A stretch of DNA of 64,000 nucleotides from Halorussus amylolyticus (GTDB lineage Archaea; Halobacteriota; Halobacteria; Halobacteriales; Haladaptataceae). A program made the translations under genes and the position numbers. The stretch lies in NCBI RefSeq assembly GCF_004143485.2, contig NZ_RXOB02000022.1, positions 186,001 through 250,000 on the forward strand, read 5' to 3'. Below are positions 9,204-16,888 of this stretch, piece by piece (the stretch's first letter is position 1; each line of letters starts with the position of its first letter). A model generated the notes under the pieces. The model was not told where the DNA came from and did not search any database. It was given only the letters and a program-made list of their open reading frames with translations.

Positions 9204-10202
9204 TCACTCGTCGGGAAGCGCGTCGAGGTAGGCGTTCCACACCGCGTCGTGGTCGGTCGTGCCGATGGAGGAGATGACGCGACACGCGTCCCACCCCCAC
9301 ATGAACACGCTATCGACCCCGCCCTCGACCGCGATTTCGGTGGCTCGTTCGACCTTCTTCGGCGTCTCGGGGTCATCGGGGAGCGCGAACCCCTGAATCC
9401 AAATCTGGCTTTCGAGGTCGTACTCGTCGGCCAGACTCACCACGCGGTCGGTGTACTCGTCTACGAACGACTCCATCTCCTCGTCGAAGGCGGCCCAGTA
9501 CGGGTCGGTCGAAAACACGTCGATGTGGTCGCTCGCGGCGAGTCGTTCCCAGTCGGTCAGGCCGTGTTCGCTGCTGTCGCCCGGCAGGAGACAGACCGCG
9601 TTTTCGGCCCCCTCCTCGCGGACCAGCGCCATCATCTCTTCGAGAAAGTCGAACAGCGAGGCCTCCTGAAACTCGACCACGCGGTCGGTCTCGGTCGCTG
9701 GCATCGCTTCGTCGTACTCGGCCTCGTATCGCTCCCGGCAGGCGTCACACCGACAGGTCCACGCCCCCTCCGGAAGCGGATCGGCGTCCCACCCGGGCAC
9801 GTACCAGTGGGGTTCGTCCCAGAAAATCACGTCCGCGCCCAAATCGACCGCATCGCGGGTCCACTCGCGCATGAACCCCCGAAATTTGGGGTCGTTGAAG
9901 CAGGCGGCCGGAACCCGGTCGCCGGTCGAGAGTCGCTGGCGCGAATCGGGATTTCGACCGATGAACTCCGAGAGGGCTTCGCCGCCGAACACTCGGCCGA
10001 CGCCCCACGGATTCACGTAGACGCGCTGGCCGCGGTCGTGACTCGCCGCCACGAGGTCGGCCATCGTCTCCTGGTAGTACCGTTGGTCGCGCTCGCTGAA
10101 GGTGTGAAGCACCGCGTCGAGTCCCTCGTCGCCGAATCGGTCGAGGTCGTGCTCGGCGTGGCGCGGGTCGCGGACGCCGAAGTAGCTGGTGCCGCGCTCC
10201 AT
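9204..10202 (-). CDS. TIM-barrel glycoside-hydrolase-like protein
   Basis: A 332-residue soluble protein with the layout of a (beta/alpha)8 glycosidase. Alternating strand motifs include RVYVNPWGVG, ADVIFWDEPHW (a candidate acid/base glutamate), a short cysteine cluster CRCDACRERY typical of metal-pinned loops in such barrels, IDVFSTDPYW and SVFMWGWDAC near the end. No signal peptide is seen, so it should act in the cytoplasm. Its ATG overlaps the TGA of the PIG-L deacetylase (TGATG), so the two are translationally coupled. I do not recognise a numbered GH family. An exo-acting glucosaminidase after deacetylation would fit, as inference. Confidence 0.75.
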   Translation of the reverse strand: MERGTSYFGVRDPRHAEHDLDRFGDEGLDAVLHTFSERDQRYYQETMADLVAASHDRGQRVYVNPWGVGRVFGGEALSEFIGRNPDSRQRLSTGDRVPAACFNDPKFRGFMREWTRDAVDLGADVIFWDEPHWYVPGWDADPLPEGAWTCRCDACRERYEAEYDEAMPATETDRVVEFQEASLFDFLEEMMALVREEGAENAVCLLPGDSSEHGLTDWERLAASDHIDVFSTDPYWAAFDEEMESFVDEYTDRVVSLADEYDLESQIWIQGFALPDDPETPKKVERATEIAVEGGVDSVFMWGWDACRVISSIGTTDHDAVWNAYLDALPDE

Positions 10203-10897
10203 CAGAGGTACTCCCGCGTGGTCTCGTGAAGCGGTTCGAACCCTTCGGCGTACCTCGCGCCGGTGCGCTTGCCGAGGACGCGCGCCTCCGCCCGGACGCC
10301 CTCCACGAGGTGCTCGAATTCGGCGTCGATGCCGCCGTGTTCCTGCAGGAACGCGACCTGCGACTCGTGGGCGTCGATGGCGTCCTCCTTCACGTCCTGA
10401 TACTCGGAGATGTCGACGAACACCGACGGCTCGAACTCGGCGGTCGGCTTGCCGAAGAAGTAGACGTTCTCGGGGTCGTGTGGCGGATGTTCGGTGTCCA
10501 CCAGCGGGAGCGAGGCCATGTAGTAGGCGTCGGTGACGAGGCGCGAGGCCGCCCGGTGGTCGGGGTGCATGTCTTCCCGGTAGTGGGTCAGGATAACGTC
10601 GGGCTCGTGGTCGCGAATCACGTCCACGAGCGCGAGGCGATTTTCGAGCGAGTAGGTGATTCGGCCGTCCGAGAAGTCGAGGAAGCCGACCTCGGCTCCG
10701 AGCGTCTCGGCGGAGGCTTCGGCCTCCGTCTCGCGGACCGCGGCGACTTCCGCTTCGGTCGTGTCGAAGCCGCCGTACTCGCCGCGAGTGAGGTGGACGA
10801 TTCCGACATCGTCGCCGCGGTCGGCGTGCTTGGCGAGGGTTCCGCCGCAGAATATGTCGGCGTCGTCAGGATGTGCGACTATGGCTAACACTCTCAT
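10202..10897 (-). CDS. PIG-L (LmbE) family N-acetylglucosamine deacetylase
   Basis: A 231-residue zinc deacetylase of the PIG-L/LmbE fold, the fold of archaeal diacetylchitobiose deacetylase and of MshB. The zinc motif AHPDD is at residues 8-12 and the second ligand motif HPDH at 111-114. A longer frame runs to 11023, but the extra 42 residues look non-coding, and a TATA box at 10921-10932 supports the ATG at 10897. It is the first gene of a coupled pair with the glycosidase-like gene. In archaeal chitin breakdown this enzyme removes an acetyl group from chitobiose or GlcNAc, which fits the adjacent chitinase. Confidence 0.9.
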   Translation of the reverse strand: MRVLAIVAHPDDADIFCGGTLAKHADRGDDVGIVHLTRGEYGGFDTTEAEVAAVRETEAEASAETLGAEVGFLDFSDGRITYSLENRLALVDVIRDHEPDVILTHYREDMHPDHRAASRLVTDAYYMASLPLVDTEHPPHDPENVYFFGKPTAEFEPSVFVDISEYQDVKEDAIDAHESQVAFLQEHGGIDAEFEHLVEGVRAEARVLGKRTGARYAEGFEPLHETTREYL

Positions 10898-11342
10898 CGG
10901 TGTCGGTGTTCTGACCCGTCCCGTATAAATGTAGAGGAGGCGGCAGCGCCGACTCGTCGCCGAGGGAGCGTTCGGCTCGAAGCAAGGGCTGTTTGCACGA
11001 TCTGTTTCAATCGTTCGTTCCAAACGTTTGTTTGAAACGACGATTGAAACTAATTCTCGACCGTCCGAAAATCCGATTTCACCCGAATTAGGTTCTCAGA
11101 CTCTCGAAAAGGAGGTACCTCGTCTGTTGGCCACGGTCGTTTACATCGCCAAGTATCGTAACAATTGCCAGATTCAATTGTTTCCTACAAACGTATGTTA
11201 CACACGTATGTTACAAATCAAAGTTACAAATGAATGTTTCAAACGGAATGAATAGGGGTCTTCTCACGAAGCTGGGTTACTCGCTCGACGCCTCTGTCCT
11301 GCCGAGCCAAAGCTATTTTGCGACGACCTCCCGAGAAATCAC
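10898..11342. promoter_or_regulatory. AT-rich divergent intergenic region with nested dyads and iterated sites
   Basis: This 445-base stretch separates the deacetylase operon from the DUF2071 gene and is much richer in A and T than the genes. TTTCAATCGT (11005-11014) is mirrored by ACGATTGAAA (11040-11049), enclosing the 10-base palindrome CAAACGTTTG (11021-11030). Further right ACGTATGTTACA occurs twice in tandem (11191-11202 and 11204-11215), followed by related GTTACAAA and GTTTCAAACG copies to about 11245. An open frame of 75 codons here has a composition unlike the proteome and is not called. The repeats look like operator arrays. Confidence 0.5.
10921..10932 (-). promoter_or_regulatory. 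TATA box of the deacetylase operon
   Basis: The minus-strand ACATTTATACGG lies about 24-35 bases upstream of the ATG at 10897 and is the only TATA-like stretch close by. It selects this start over the upstream in-frame ATG. Confidence 0.5.
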
Positions 11343-12029
11343 ATGGTCCCGCTGGAGATGGGGTGGCGACAGCTGTTATTCGAGAACTGGCCGGTGGACC
11401 CGGACGTGATGGACGCACACCTCCCGGACGGACTAACTCCCGACACATACGACGGGTCGGCGTGGCTCTCCGTGGTTCCGTTCACCAACGTCGCCGTCCG
11501 TCCGAAGGGGATGCCCGAGTCGCTCGGCATCCGACTTCCCGAACTCAATCTCAGGACGTACGTCACCCGCGAGGGCGTCCCCAGCGTCTACTTCTTCAGC
11601 CTCGACGCGCAGGGCATCCTGAGCGTCCTCGGTGCGCGCGTGTTCCACCACCTCCCGTACTACTACGCGCGCATCTCGCTGGACCGCGAAGACGGTCGAG
11701 TCCGATTCAGCAGTCGCCGCCGCCATCCGGGCGCACGACCCGTGCACTACGAGGGCACGTACTGGCCGACCGGCGAACCGTTTTCCGCGCCAGAGGATTC
11801 GTTCGGGGCGTTTCTCGTCGAACGATACCGATTTTACACGGAGGCCCAGGACGGGTCGATTCGATACACGGACGTCGAACACGACCCGTGGACGCTGTAC
11901 CCGGCCGCCGCCGACATCGAGACGAACACGCTGCTCTCGGCCCACGGGTTCGCACGACCCGAGACCGACCCGGTGTACTACTGCAGTCCGGGCCTCGACG
12001 TGGTCGCCTCGCGGAGCAAACGGCTGTGA
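11343..12029 (+). CDS. YqjF family protein (DUF2071)
   Basis: A 228-residue protein of the YqjF/DUF2071 family, whose biochemical role is not established. Family motifs visible are the N-terminal GWRQLLFENWPVDP, the segment DGSAWLSVVPF, a central LNLRTYVT with VYFFSLDA, and the HHLPYYYA patch. No signal peptide or membrane helix is seen. The ATG at 11343 follows the AT-rich regulatory region and gives the usual family N-terminus. It is monocistronic as far as can be judged. Confidence 0.88.
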   Translation: MVPLEMGWRQLLFENWPVDPDVMDAHLPDGLTPDTYDGSAWLSVVPFTNVAVRPKGMPESLGIRLPELNLRTYVTREGVPSVYFFSLDAQGILSVLGARVFHHLPYYYARISLDREDGRVRFSSRRRHPGARPVHYEGTYWPTGEPFSAPEDSFGAFLVERYRFYTEAQDGSIRYTDVEHDPWTLYPAAADIETNTLLSAHGFARPETDPVYYCSPGLDVVASRSKRL

Positions 12030-12095
12030 CAGGGAACTCGTTTTGATGTCTGTAGGGACGCCGTTCGCGTCCATTTTGCTTGTAGCGGCCGAAAG

Positions 12096-12105
12096 TTTAT
12101 ATTGG
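12096..12105 (+). promoter_or_regulatory. TATA box of the small-protein gene
   Basis: TTTATATTGG ends 23 bases before the ATG at 12129, the spacing expected for a leaderless haloarchaeal transcript. It supports the reality of the short gene. Confidence 0.5.
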
Positions 12106-12128
12106 AAAACGCAGTACGCCCACGTACG

Positions 12129-12248
12129 ATGGGACAGAACCGAGACGCACCGACGGCCGAAGAGGTCGCCGAAGCCTCCGGCGGCGATGTCGAGACGGCA
12201 CGCCGGGCGCTCTTAGCTGTGCGTATTCGAGACGACGCTACCGAATAG
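12129..12248 (+). CDS. Small acidic protein of 39 residues
   Basis: A 39-codon frame (MGQNRDAPTAEEVAE..., ending DDATE) with a good TATA box and only seven bases between its stop and the next gene. The middle (EEVAEASGGDVETARRALLAV) is predicted helical and resembles a short helix-turn-helix or UBA-like three-helix unit. It may be the small partner of the following protein, as in compact two-gene modules. I do not recognise the family. Confidence 0.45.
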   Translation: MGQNRDAPTAEEVAEASGGDVETARRALLAVRIRDDATE

Positions 12249-12255
12249 TTCTTTT

Positions 12256-12920
12256 GTGACTTCTGACTCTCACCCCGAATTCGAATATCAGTTACAAGAT
12301 ATTTTCGAGGCCGAAGTCGGGCCAGACTGTCGATTGAGGGACGGCGACGACGTTCGTCTGAGTGGCGCAAAACGGACTGTTGACCAGAATTACTACGAAC
12401 TCGATGGCTACATCGACGGCAACCTCCGGACGAATCCGGTGTTTATTTGCCATGCAGACCGAGTTCAGGAGGAGGGCTTCGAGGTGCTTCGACTACTTCA
12501 CAACTATCTTTCGTCGCTCTACTCGCTCAACGAAGCAATTCGCGTTCTTTGCAATCGGTACACCGCAGACGCGGTCGAGGTACGGAGCGGCGATTTCACA
12601 CCTGCTTCTGGTGGGAGTGATCAGTCCTACTACGGACGCAAACTCGGATTTTGCGCGGACTTCGGACGGATTTCCAACACGGTGGGTTCTCGTGTTTGAC
12701 CTTCGATACGGTCGGAACTCTCGGTGATTTCGAGGGATACCACGTCGCTTTCGACCGCTCCGCATTTCTCACGAAGAGCGGACTGCGAGAACCGAACCGA
12801 TTCTTGCGATGGACGAACGACACCGAACAGCGGTATCCGATTAGCTATCTCGGGTCGTTTCACCAAGGGACGCTCCAGGAATCCTACGCCGATGTGGAAG
12901 CGTGGTTCTCAGATACGTAA
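12256..12920 (+). pseudogene. Hypothetical protein, apparently frameshifted near 12650
   Basis: Reading from GTG at 12256 gives 147 residues ending at 12699, but from about 12650 the coding signal continues in the minus-one frame to 12920 (FQHGGFSCLTFDTVGT..., ending DVEAWFSDT). Joined, the protein would be about 220 residues and resembles one compact domain rich in aromatics. The switch occurs at a run of four T (GGATTTTGC at 12646-12654), typical of an indel or a slippage site. Either a sequencing error, a recent mutation or a programmed minus-one shift could explain it. Codon use is less GC-biased than in neighbours, hinting at transfer. Function unknown. Confidence 0.5.
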
Positions 12921-12967
12921 TCCTACTTGTTCGTGGAGAGGACACTATTCGCGTAAAATGTACGCCC

Positions 12968-13271
12968 GGAACACTAACATCCAGCGTCATTCCGTGGCGG
13001 CGTGCCGAGTCTGCTGGCAAACCCTCGTGCCGGGCGGGTGCGAACTGCACCAAGTGGCTCGTCGGCGATGCCGACGAGCCTGTGCGTGGCGCTTCACGCC
13101 ACGTTTTCGTGTGCCGGTCACGACCGGCGGCGGGCTACTTCGGGGGAGCCGACCCACTGGACTGTCGCGTACCCGGGTTCTCCGTGCGGTCATCGCTCCC
13201 GAGTGGGACTGCTCGGACGGGGACTTGAGGTACGCAGACGCCTTAGGGACTCGTCGGTGTTAAGTGTTTCC
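12968..13271 (+). ncRNA. Candidate structured RNA or hairpin array of unknown class
   Basis: No convincing gene lies between 12921 and 13334. Instead there are consecutive hairpins: GGTGC-GAACT-GCACC (13037-13051), an 11-bp perfect stem GGCTCGTCGGC/GCCGACGAGCC (13056-13080), GTGGCG/CGCCAC (13085-13101) and GCCGGT/ACCGGC (13113-13128). The ends can pair: GGAACACTAACA (12968-12979) with TGTTAAGTGTTTCC (13258-13271), allowing two bulged bases. GTCTGC (13009) and GCAGAC (13234) can also pair. I looked for SRP RNA and RNase P signature sequences and found none. Strand is uncertain. Confidence 0.35.
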
Positions 13272-13280
13272 CGACTGACT

Positions 13281-13297
13281 ACCTAATCCTTTAGGTG
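13281..13297. promoter_or_regulatory. Inverted repeat upstream of the winged-helix gene
   Basis: ACCTAA and TTAGGT flank a short spacer about 40 bases before the ATG at 13335. The position, over or next to the expected TATA region, suggests an operator, possibly for autoregulation. Confidence 0.35.
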
Positions 13298-13334
13298 ATG
13301 TACTTTTTGTCCCGGGGTTCGCGGTACTACTCGC

Positions 13335-13700
13335 ATGATGAACGCGGACTCCCCGGACGTCTCCGACCGGTACGCCCGAGAGGACCGCGGCATCTCCACT
13401 GCCCTGGATGCCGCGCTCGACCTCCTCTCGAACGAGCGGCGTCGGTACGTCCTCTATCACCTCCGAGAACAGGGTGGGGCGGTACACCTCGAAGAACTCG
13501 CCGAGCAGGTCGCGGCTCGGGAGGGCGGCGACACCCAGCGGGTGCTCACCGACCTCTACCACGGTCAGCTCCCGCGTTTGGAGGCGGCGGGTGCCGTCGC
13601 GTTCGACGCCGACCGCGGGATGGTGCGACTCACCGACCGGGAGGGGTCGCCGCTCTCGGAGTACCTCGAACTCGCCGCCCGCGAAGAGAACGGCTTCTGA
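13335..13700 (+). CDS. Winged-helix DNA-binding protein (haloarchaeal DUF7344 type)
   Basis: A 121-residue protein with a single winged helix-turn-helix domain: ALDLLSNERRRYVLYHLREQ (helix 1-2), then VHLEELAEQVA and a recognition helix in the RVLTDLYHGQLPRLEAAGAV segment, followed by the wing. This architecture is common in haloarchaeal regulators related to DUF7344. Two in-frame ATGs lie at 13335 and 13338; the first is used. It stands alone and converges with alkA. The target is unknown. Confidence 0.8.
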   Translation: MMNADSPDVSDRYAREDRGISTALDAALDLLSNERRRYVLYHLREQGGAVHLEELAEQVAAREGGDTQRVLTDLYHGQLPRLEAAGAVAFDADRGMVRLTDREGSPLSEYLELAAREENGF

Positions 13701-13743
13701 GAAGCGAACGGTTCTGATGGTCCATCGCTGACGTTCGGCCCCA

Positions 13744-13763
13744 CGTCGCTCGGGGGAGCGACG
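13744..13763. terminator. Hairpin between convergent genes
   Basis: CGTCGCTC and GAGCGACG pair around a GGGG loop in the gap between the winged-helix gene and alkA. It could serve as a two-way terminator. Confidence 0.4.
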
Positions 13764-13821
13764 GCGTACGTGTCGAGGGGGCGTTATGGTGTGCCGAGGC
13801 GGCGTCGAAGACGGCGCGCGT

Positions 13822-14442
13822 TCACGCGTCGTCTTCGACCTTCCAGAGATACCGACTCGCGTAGCTTCGGTACGGCGACCACCGCTCGGCGCGCTCGACC
13901 ATCTCACCCCGAGTGAGGTCGCCGTAGAGGCGTTCCATCCCCTTTCGAATCCCGAGGTCGCCGACCGGGAACACGTCCGGGCGACCGAGCGCGAACATGA
14001 GTTGCATATTCGCGGTCCACTCGCCGACGCCCTTGATGGTTGTGAGTTCGGCGACCACCTCCTCGTCGGGTATCTCGGCGAAGTACGCCCGCGAGTAGCC
14101 CCGCTCGACGAACGCCTCGGCGACGTTGCCGACGTACTCCGTCTTGGCCGCCGAGAGTCCGGCGTCCCGGAGAGTCTGCTCGTCGGCCGCTAAAACCCCC
14201 TCGGGCGTCATCTCGACGGCGGTTTCGAGTCGCTCGCGGGTCGCGGCCGCCGTCGCCATCGACACCTGCTGGCGGAGGACGGAGACGACGAACCGCTCGA
14301 AGAAGTCCGGCGCGGGTTCGACGGTCACGGGACCGTGGGCCTCGACTATCGGGCCGAGGTCGGGGTCCTCACGGAGGAGTTCGTTGGGGTCGCGACGAGT
14401 CTCGTTGGGGTCGTGGTGGATTTCGCTCGGGTCGTCAGTCAT
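13822..14442 (-). CDS. alkA: DNA-3-methyladenine glycosylase, AlkA-like (HhH-GPD)
   Basis: A 206-residue base-excision repair glycosylase. The helix-hairpin-helix is clear in LTTIKGVGEWTANMQLM, and the catalytic aspartate lies in the following FPVGDLG segment. SVLRQQVSMATA is the conserved entry helix. It is shorter than E. coli AlkA (no N-terminal extra domain), as usual for archaeal members. The first 25 residues hold a small repeat (DPSE/DPNE/DPNE) that is probably a disordered acidic tail. Cytoplasmic; removes alkylated purines. Confidence 0.9.
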   Translation of the reverse strand: MTDDPSEIHHDPNETRRDPNELLREDPDLGPIVEAHGPVTVEPAPDFFERFVVSVLRQQVSMATAAATRERLETAVEMTPEGVLAADEQTLRDAGLSAAKTEYVGNVAEAFVERGYSRAYFAEIPDEEVVAELTTIKGVGEWTANMQLMFALGRPDVFPVGDLGIRKGMERLYGDLTRGEMVERAERWSPYRSYASRYLWKVEDDA

Positions 14443-14524
14443 CTGCCGGAGAGTAGGAACTCGGGGTAGATGAGCGTGTGGTCCGGACCGAGACGCCGGG
14501 CGAGCGGGTCGCGAAGTAGCAAAC

Positions 14525-14545
14525 CCTAAGTTTAGGCTGGCCTAA
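14525..14545. promoter_or_regulatory. Metal-repressor-like operator before the gluconate dehydrogenase operon
   Basis: Alternating half-sites CCTAA-GT-TTAGG-CTGG-CCTAA form two overlapping palindromes, one of them TTAGGC-TG-GCCTAA (14532-14545). The sequence is that expected for DtxR/SirR/Idr-type metal-dependent repressors. It covers the TATA-like stretch and ends 11 bases before the ATG at 14557, a good place for repression. Confidence 0.6.
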
Positions 14546-14556
14546 CTCTCGCTCGT

Positions 14557-15087
14557 ATGGAGCTGACCCGACGGGACGCGCTGGCCGCCCTCGCCGCAGG
14601 CGGGGTCGCGGTCGGCGCGGGCGCGATGCTCGAAGGCAATCCGTTCGGCGAGAACGCCCCTGCCTCGCCCGAGGACCGCCTCGACACCCTGCTCGCGGTC
14701 GCCGAGGTCGTCTACCCGTCCGAAGTATCCGGCATAGAGGAGTTCGTCCGCACGTACGCGCTCGGGCGCACGGAGGACCGCGACGACTACCGCGAGGGCA
14801 TCGTCGAGGCGCTCGACACCCTCGACGAGTACACCCGGACGTGGCACGACGCCGACTTCCGCGAACTCGACGCCGAGACCCGCGAGTCGGTGCTCGACCA
14901 GATGGGCGTCGATACCGCCGACCCAGACCCCGAGGGGACCGACCGCGAGCGGGTCCGATTCTTCGCAGTCAACGAACTCCTCTACGCGCTCTACACCTCG
15001 CCGACCGGCGGGGAACTGGTCGGCATCGAGAACCCCCAGGGCCACCCCGGCGGGGCGAGTAGCTACCAGCGGGGGCCGGACGGATGA
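14557..15087 (+). CDS. Gluconate 2-dehydrogenase subunit 3 family protein, Tat signal
   Basis: A 176-residue small subunit of the gluconate-2-dehydrogenase type, which helps export and assemble a GMC flavoprotein partner. The N-terminus LTRRDALAALAAGGVAVGAG is a Tat signal without a lipobox. The body contains the family pattern LLAVAEVVYPSE and a C-terminal FFAVNELLYALYTSPTGG followed by NPQGHPGG. It overlaps the flavoprotein gene by four bases (ATGA), so they are coupled. The cytochrome subunit found in bacterial enzymes is absent here. Confidence 0.85.
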   Translation: MELTRRDALAALAAGGVAVGAGAMLEGNPFGENAPASPEDRLDTLLAVAEVVYPSEVSGIEEFVRTYALGRTEDRDDYREGIVEALDTLDEYTRTWHDADFRELDAETRESVLDQMGVDTADPDPEGTDRERVRFFAVNELLYALYTSPTGGELVGIENPQGHPGGASSYQRGPDG

Positions 15088-16712
15088 GCGCGAGCGACGA
15101 GACTCCCGACCGAACGCCGTCCGAACGCGCCGACGTGTGCGTCGTCGGGTCCGGTCCGGCGGGCGCGCTCACGGCCCACCGACTCGCCGAGCGCGGGTAC
15201 GCCGTCGTCGTCCTCGAAGCGGGAGAGCGGTTCGACTTCGAGGACCGCACGCGCCGGATGGAGCGCGCGATTCGACCGGGTCTCGGGTCGGTGTGGGAGA
15301 TGGGCGGCGAGCGCGACGACTACACCTCCGCGGGCGAGAAGTACTACCCGCTGAACGCCGCTCGCGTGAAGGGCGTCGGCGGCACCACGCTCCACTGGCA
15401 GGGAATGGTGATGCGATTCCACGAGTCGGACTTCGAACCGTGGCCCATCGACTACGAGGACCTCCGGCCCTACTACGCCGAAGCGGAGGCGGCGCTGGGG
15501 GTCGCGGGCGCGGACGACAACCCCTTCGCGCCGCCCCGCGAGGACCCCTTCCCGATGGCCGGGTTCGAACCCTCCTACAGCGACTCCGTCTTCGCGGAGG
15601 CCTGCGAGCGACTCGGCGTGGCGATGCACTCGGTCCCGAACGCGCGCAACTCCGAGGGCTACGACGACCGGAGCGCGTGCGTCGGCTACGGCACCTGCAA
15701 ACCGGTGTGCCCCTCCGGCGCGAAGTATTCGGCCGACCACCACGTCGAGAAGGCCGAGGACGAGGGCGCGCGCGTCATCGACCGCGCGCCCGTCCAGCGA
15801 CTCGAACACGACGATTCGGGCGAGCGCGTGACCGCCGCGGTGTACGCTACGCCCGACGGAGAGACCCACCGACAGGAGGCCCGCGAGTTCGTCCTCGCGG
15901 CAGGCGGGGTCGAGACGCCGCGGCTTCTCTTGCTCTCGGAGTCCGACGAATACCCGGACGGTCTCGCCAACACCTCGGGCGCGGTCGGTCGGTACTTCAT
16001 GGACCACCTGTTCGGCGGCGCGGGCGGCACTCTCGACCGCGAGACTCGACAGAACCACGTCGGATTCATCACCAGCGAGTGCCACCAGTTCTACGACGAC
16101 CCCGCGAGGGGAGCGTCGGGAACCGACGGCGAGATTCCGGCGTGGTCTGGCGAGGGCCCCGAACCCGACCGCTTCAAACTCGAATTCCTGAACTACGCCG
16201 GACCCTCGCCGGTCGAGATGGCCTTATCGGGCAACGAGTTCGGCGACGACCTGCTCGATTCGCTCCGGGAGGGGTACGGCAACTCCATCGCGATGGGCGG
16301 ACTCGTCGGCCAGCGCCCCCGGAAGCAAAACCGCATCGAACTCGACCCCGAGACCACCGACGACCACGGCAACCCCGTTCCGAAGATTCACTGGCACCTC
16401 GACGACCGCACGCGGGCCAGCCTCCGGCGCGCGAACGAGATTCAGCACGCGATTCTCGACGACCTCGGCGTGGACATCTCGTGGACGGTCGGACCCGACG
16501 AGACCGGCCCGGCGTTCCACCACATGGGGACGACTCGGATGGGCACCGACCCCGATTCGAGCGTGGTGAACACTCGACTCCGGACTCACGACCTCCGGAA
16601 CCTCTCGGTCGCGTCGAGCAGCGTCTTCGTCACGAGCGGCGCGCTCAACCCCACGCTGACCATCGCGGCGCTCGCGCTCAAGGCGGCCGACCACGTCGAA
16701 GAACGTCTGTAG
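15084..16712 (+). CDS. GMC-family oxidoreductase, gluconate dehydrogenase large-subunit type
   Basis: A 542-residue FAD enzyme of the glucose-methanol-choline family. The dinucleotide motif GSGPAGALTAHRLAE is at about 22-36, the FAD-clasp GVGGTTLHWQG near 97, and the active-site pair is in FHHMGTTRMG (histidine) and SGALNPTLTI (asparagine). No signal of its own is present; it would be carried across the membrane by the Tat signal of the small subunit. Probable periphery-side oxidation of gluconate or a similar sugar acid, passing electrons to a quinone or other acceptor not encoded here. Control by the metal-type operator upstream is likely. Confidence 0.88.
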   Translation: MSASDETPDRTPSERADVCVVGSGPAGALTAHRLAERGYAVVVLEAGERFDFEDRTRRMERAIRPGLGSVWEMGGERDDYTSAGEKYYPLNAARVKGVGGTTLHWQGMVMRFHESDFEPWPIDYEDLRPYYAEAEAALGVAGADDNPFAPPREDPFPMAGFEPSYSDSVFAEACERLGVAMHSVPNARNSEGYDDRSACVGYGTCKPVCPSGAKYSADHHVEKAEDEGARVIDRAPVQRLEHDDSGERVTAAVYATPDGETHRQEAREFVLAAGGVETPRLLLLSESDEYPDGLANTSGAVGRYFMDHLFGGAGGTLDRETRQNHVGFITSECHQFYDDPARGASGTDGEIPAWSGEGPEPDRFKLEFLNYAGPSPVEMALSGNEFGDDLLDSLREGYGNSIAMGGLVGQRPRKQNRIELDPETTDDHGNPVPKIHWHLDDRTRASLRRANEIQHAILDDLGVDISWTVGPDETGPAFHHMGTTRMGTDPDSSVVNTRLRTHDLRNLSVASSSVFVTSGALNPTLTIAALALKAADHVEERL

Positions 16713-16807
16713 CGGTCGTCGAAACCCACCTCGTCGCGGGCCGCCGTCCTCGATTCTCGACTCCGCGAATTCGCGTACCGGAGGTGTTTTGTGTGGCTAC
16801 GAGAGAG

Positions 16808-16888
16808 GACGGGTAGGCGGCACGGTCAGTCGGCCCCTTTCAGCCCGCGCGGTTTCCGCGTCGGGTCCGCTGGCTGACCTACCCCGTC
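16808..16888. repeat. Imperfect long hairpin in the 16.7-17.0 kb gap
   Basis: The 300-base gap after the GMC gene holds no gene. GACGGGTA (16808-16815) can pair with TACCCCGTC (16880-16888), and an inner hairpin CCCG-CGCGG-TTT-CCGCG-T-CGGG lies at 16844-16865. A stretch CCCCTTTCAG resembles the head box of the dispersed elements on the minus strand, but no partner stems or tail are present, so this may be an eroded relative or chance. Confidence 0.3.

Noticed and set aside
11028-11255. 75-codon frame in the AT-rich gap
   Set aside because: Rich in Asn, Ile, Lys and Cys, unlike the acidic proteome, and it runs across operator-like repeats.
12724-13263. Long plus-strand frames through the hairpin region
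   Set aside because: Arg/Cys/Ser-rich translations without halophilic composition; the DNA is explained better as structured non-coding sequence.
12968-13271. SRP (7S) RNA or RNase P RNA
   Set aside because: Size is about right for SRP RNA but the conserved GNAR-tetraloop and GGAAG/AGCAG helix-8 words, and the RNase P core words, are absent on both strands.
16829-16846. Sixth copy of the structured element
   Set aside because: Only a CCCCTTTCAG word is present; stems P1-P3 and the tail are missing, so homology is not shown.
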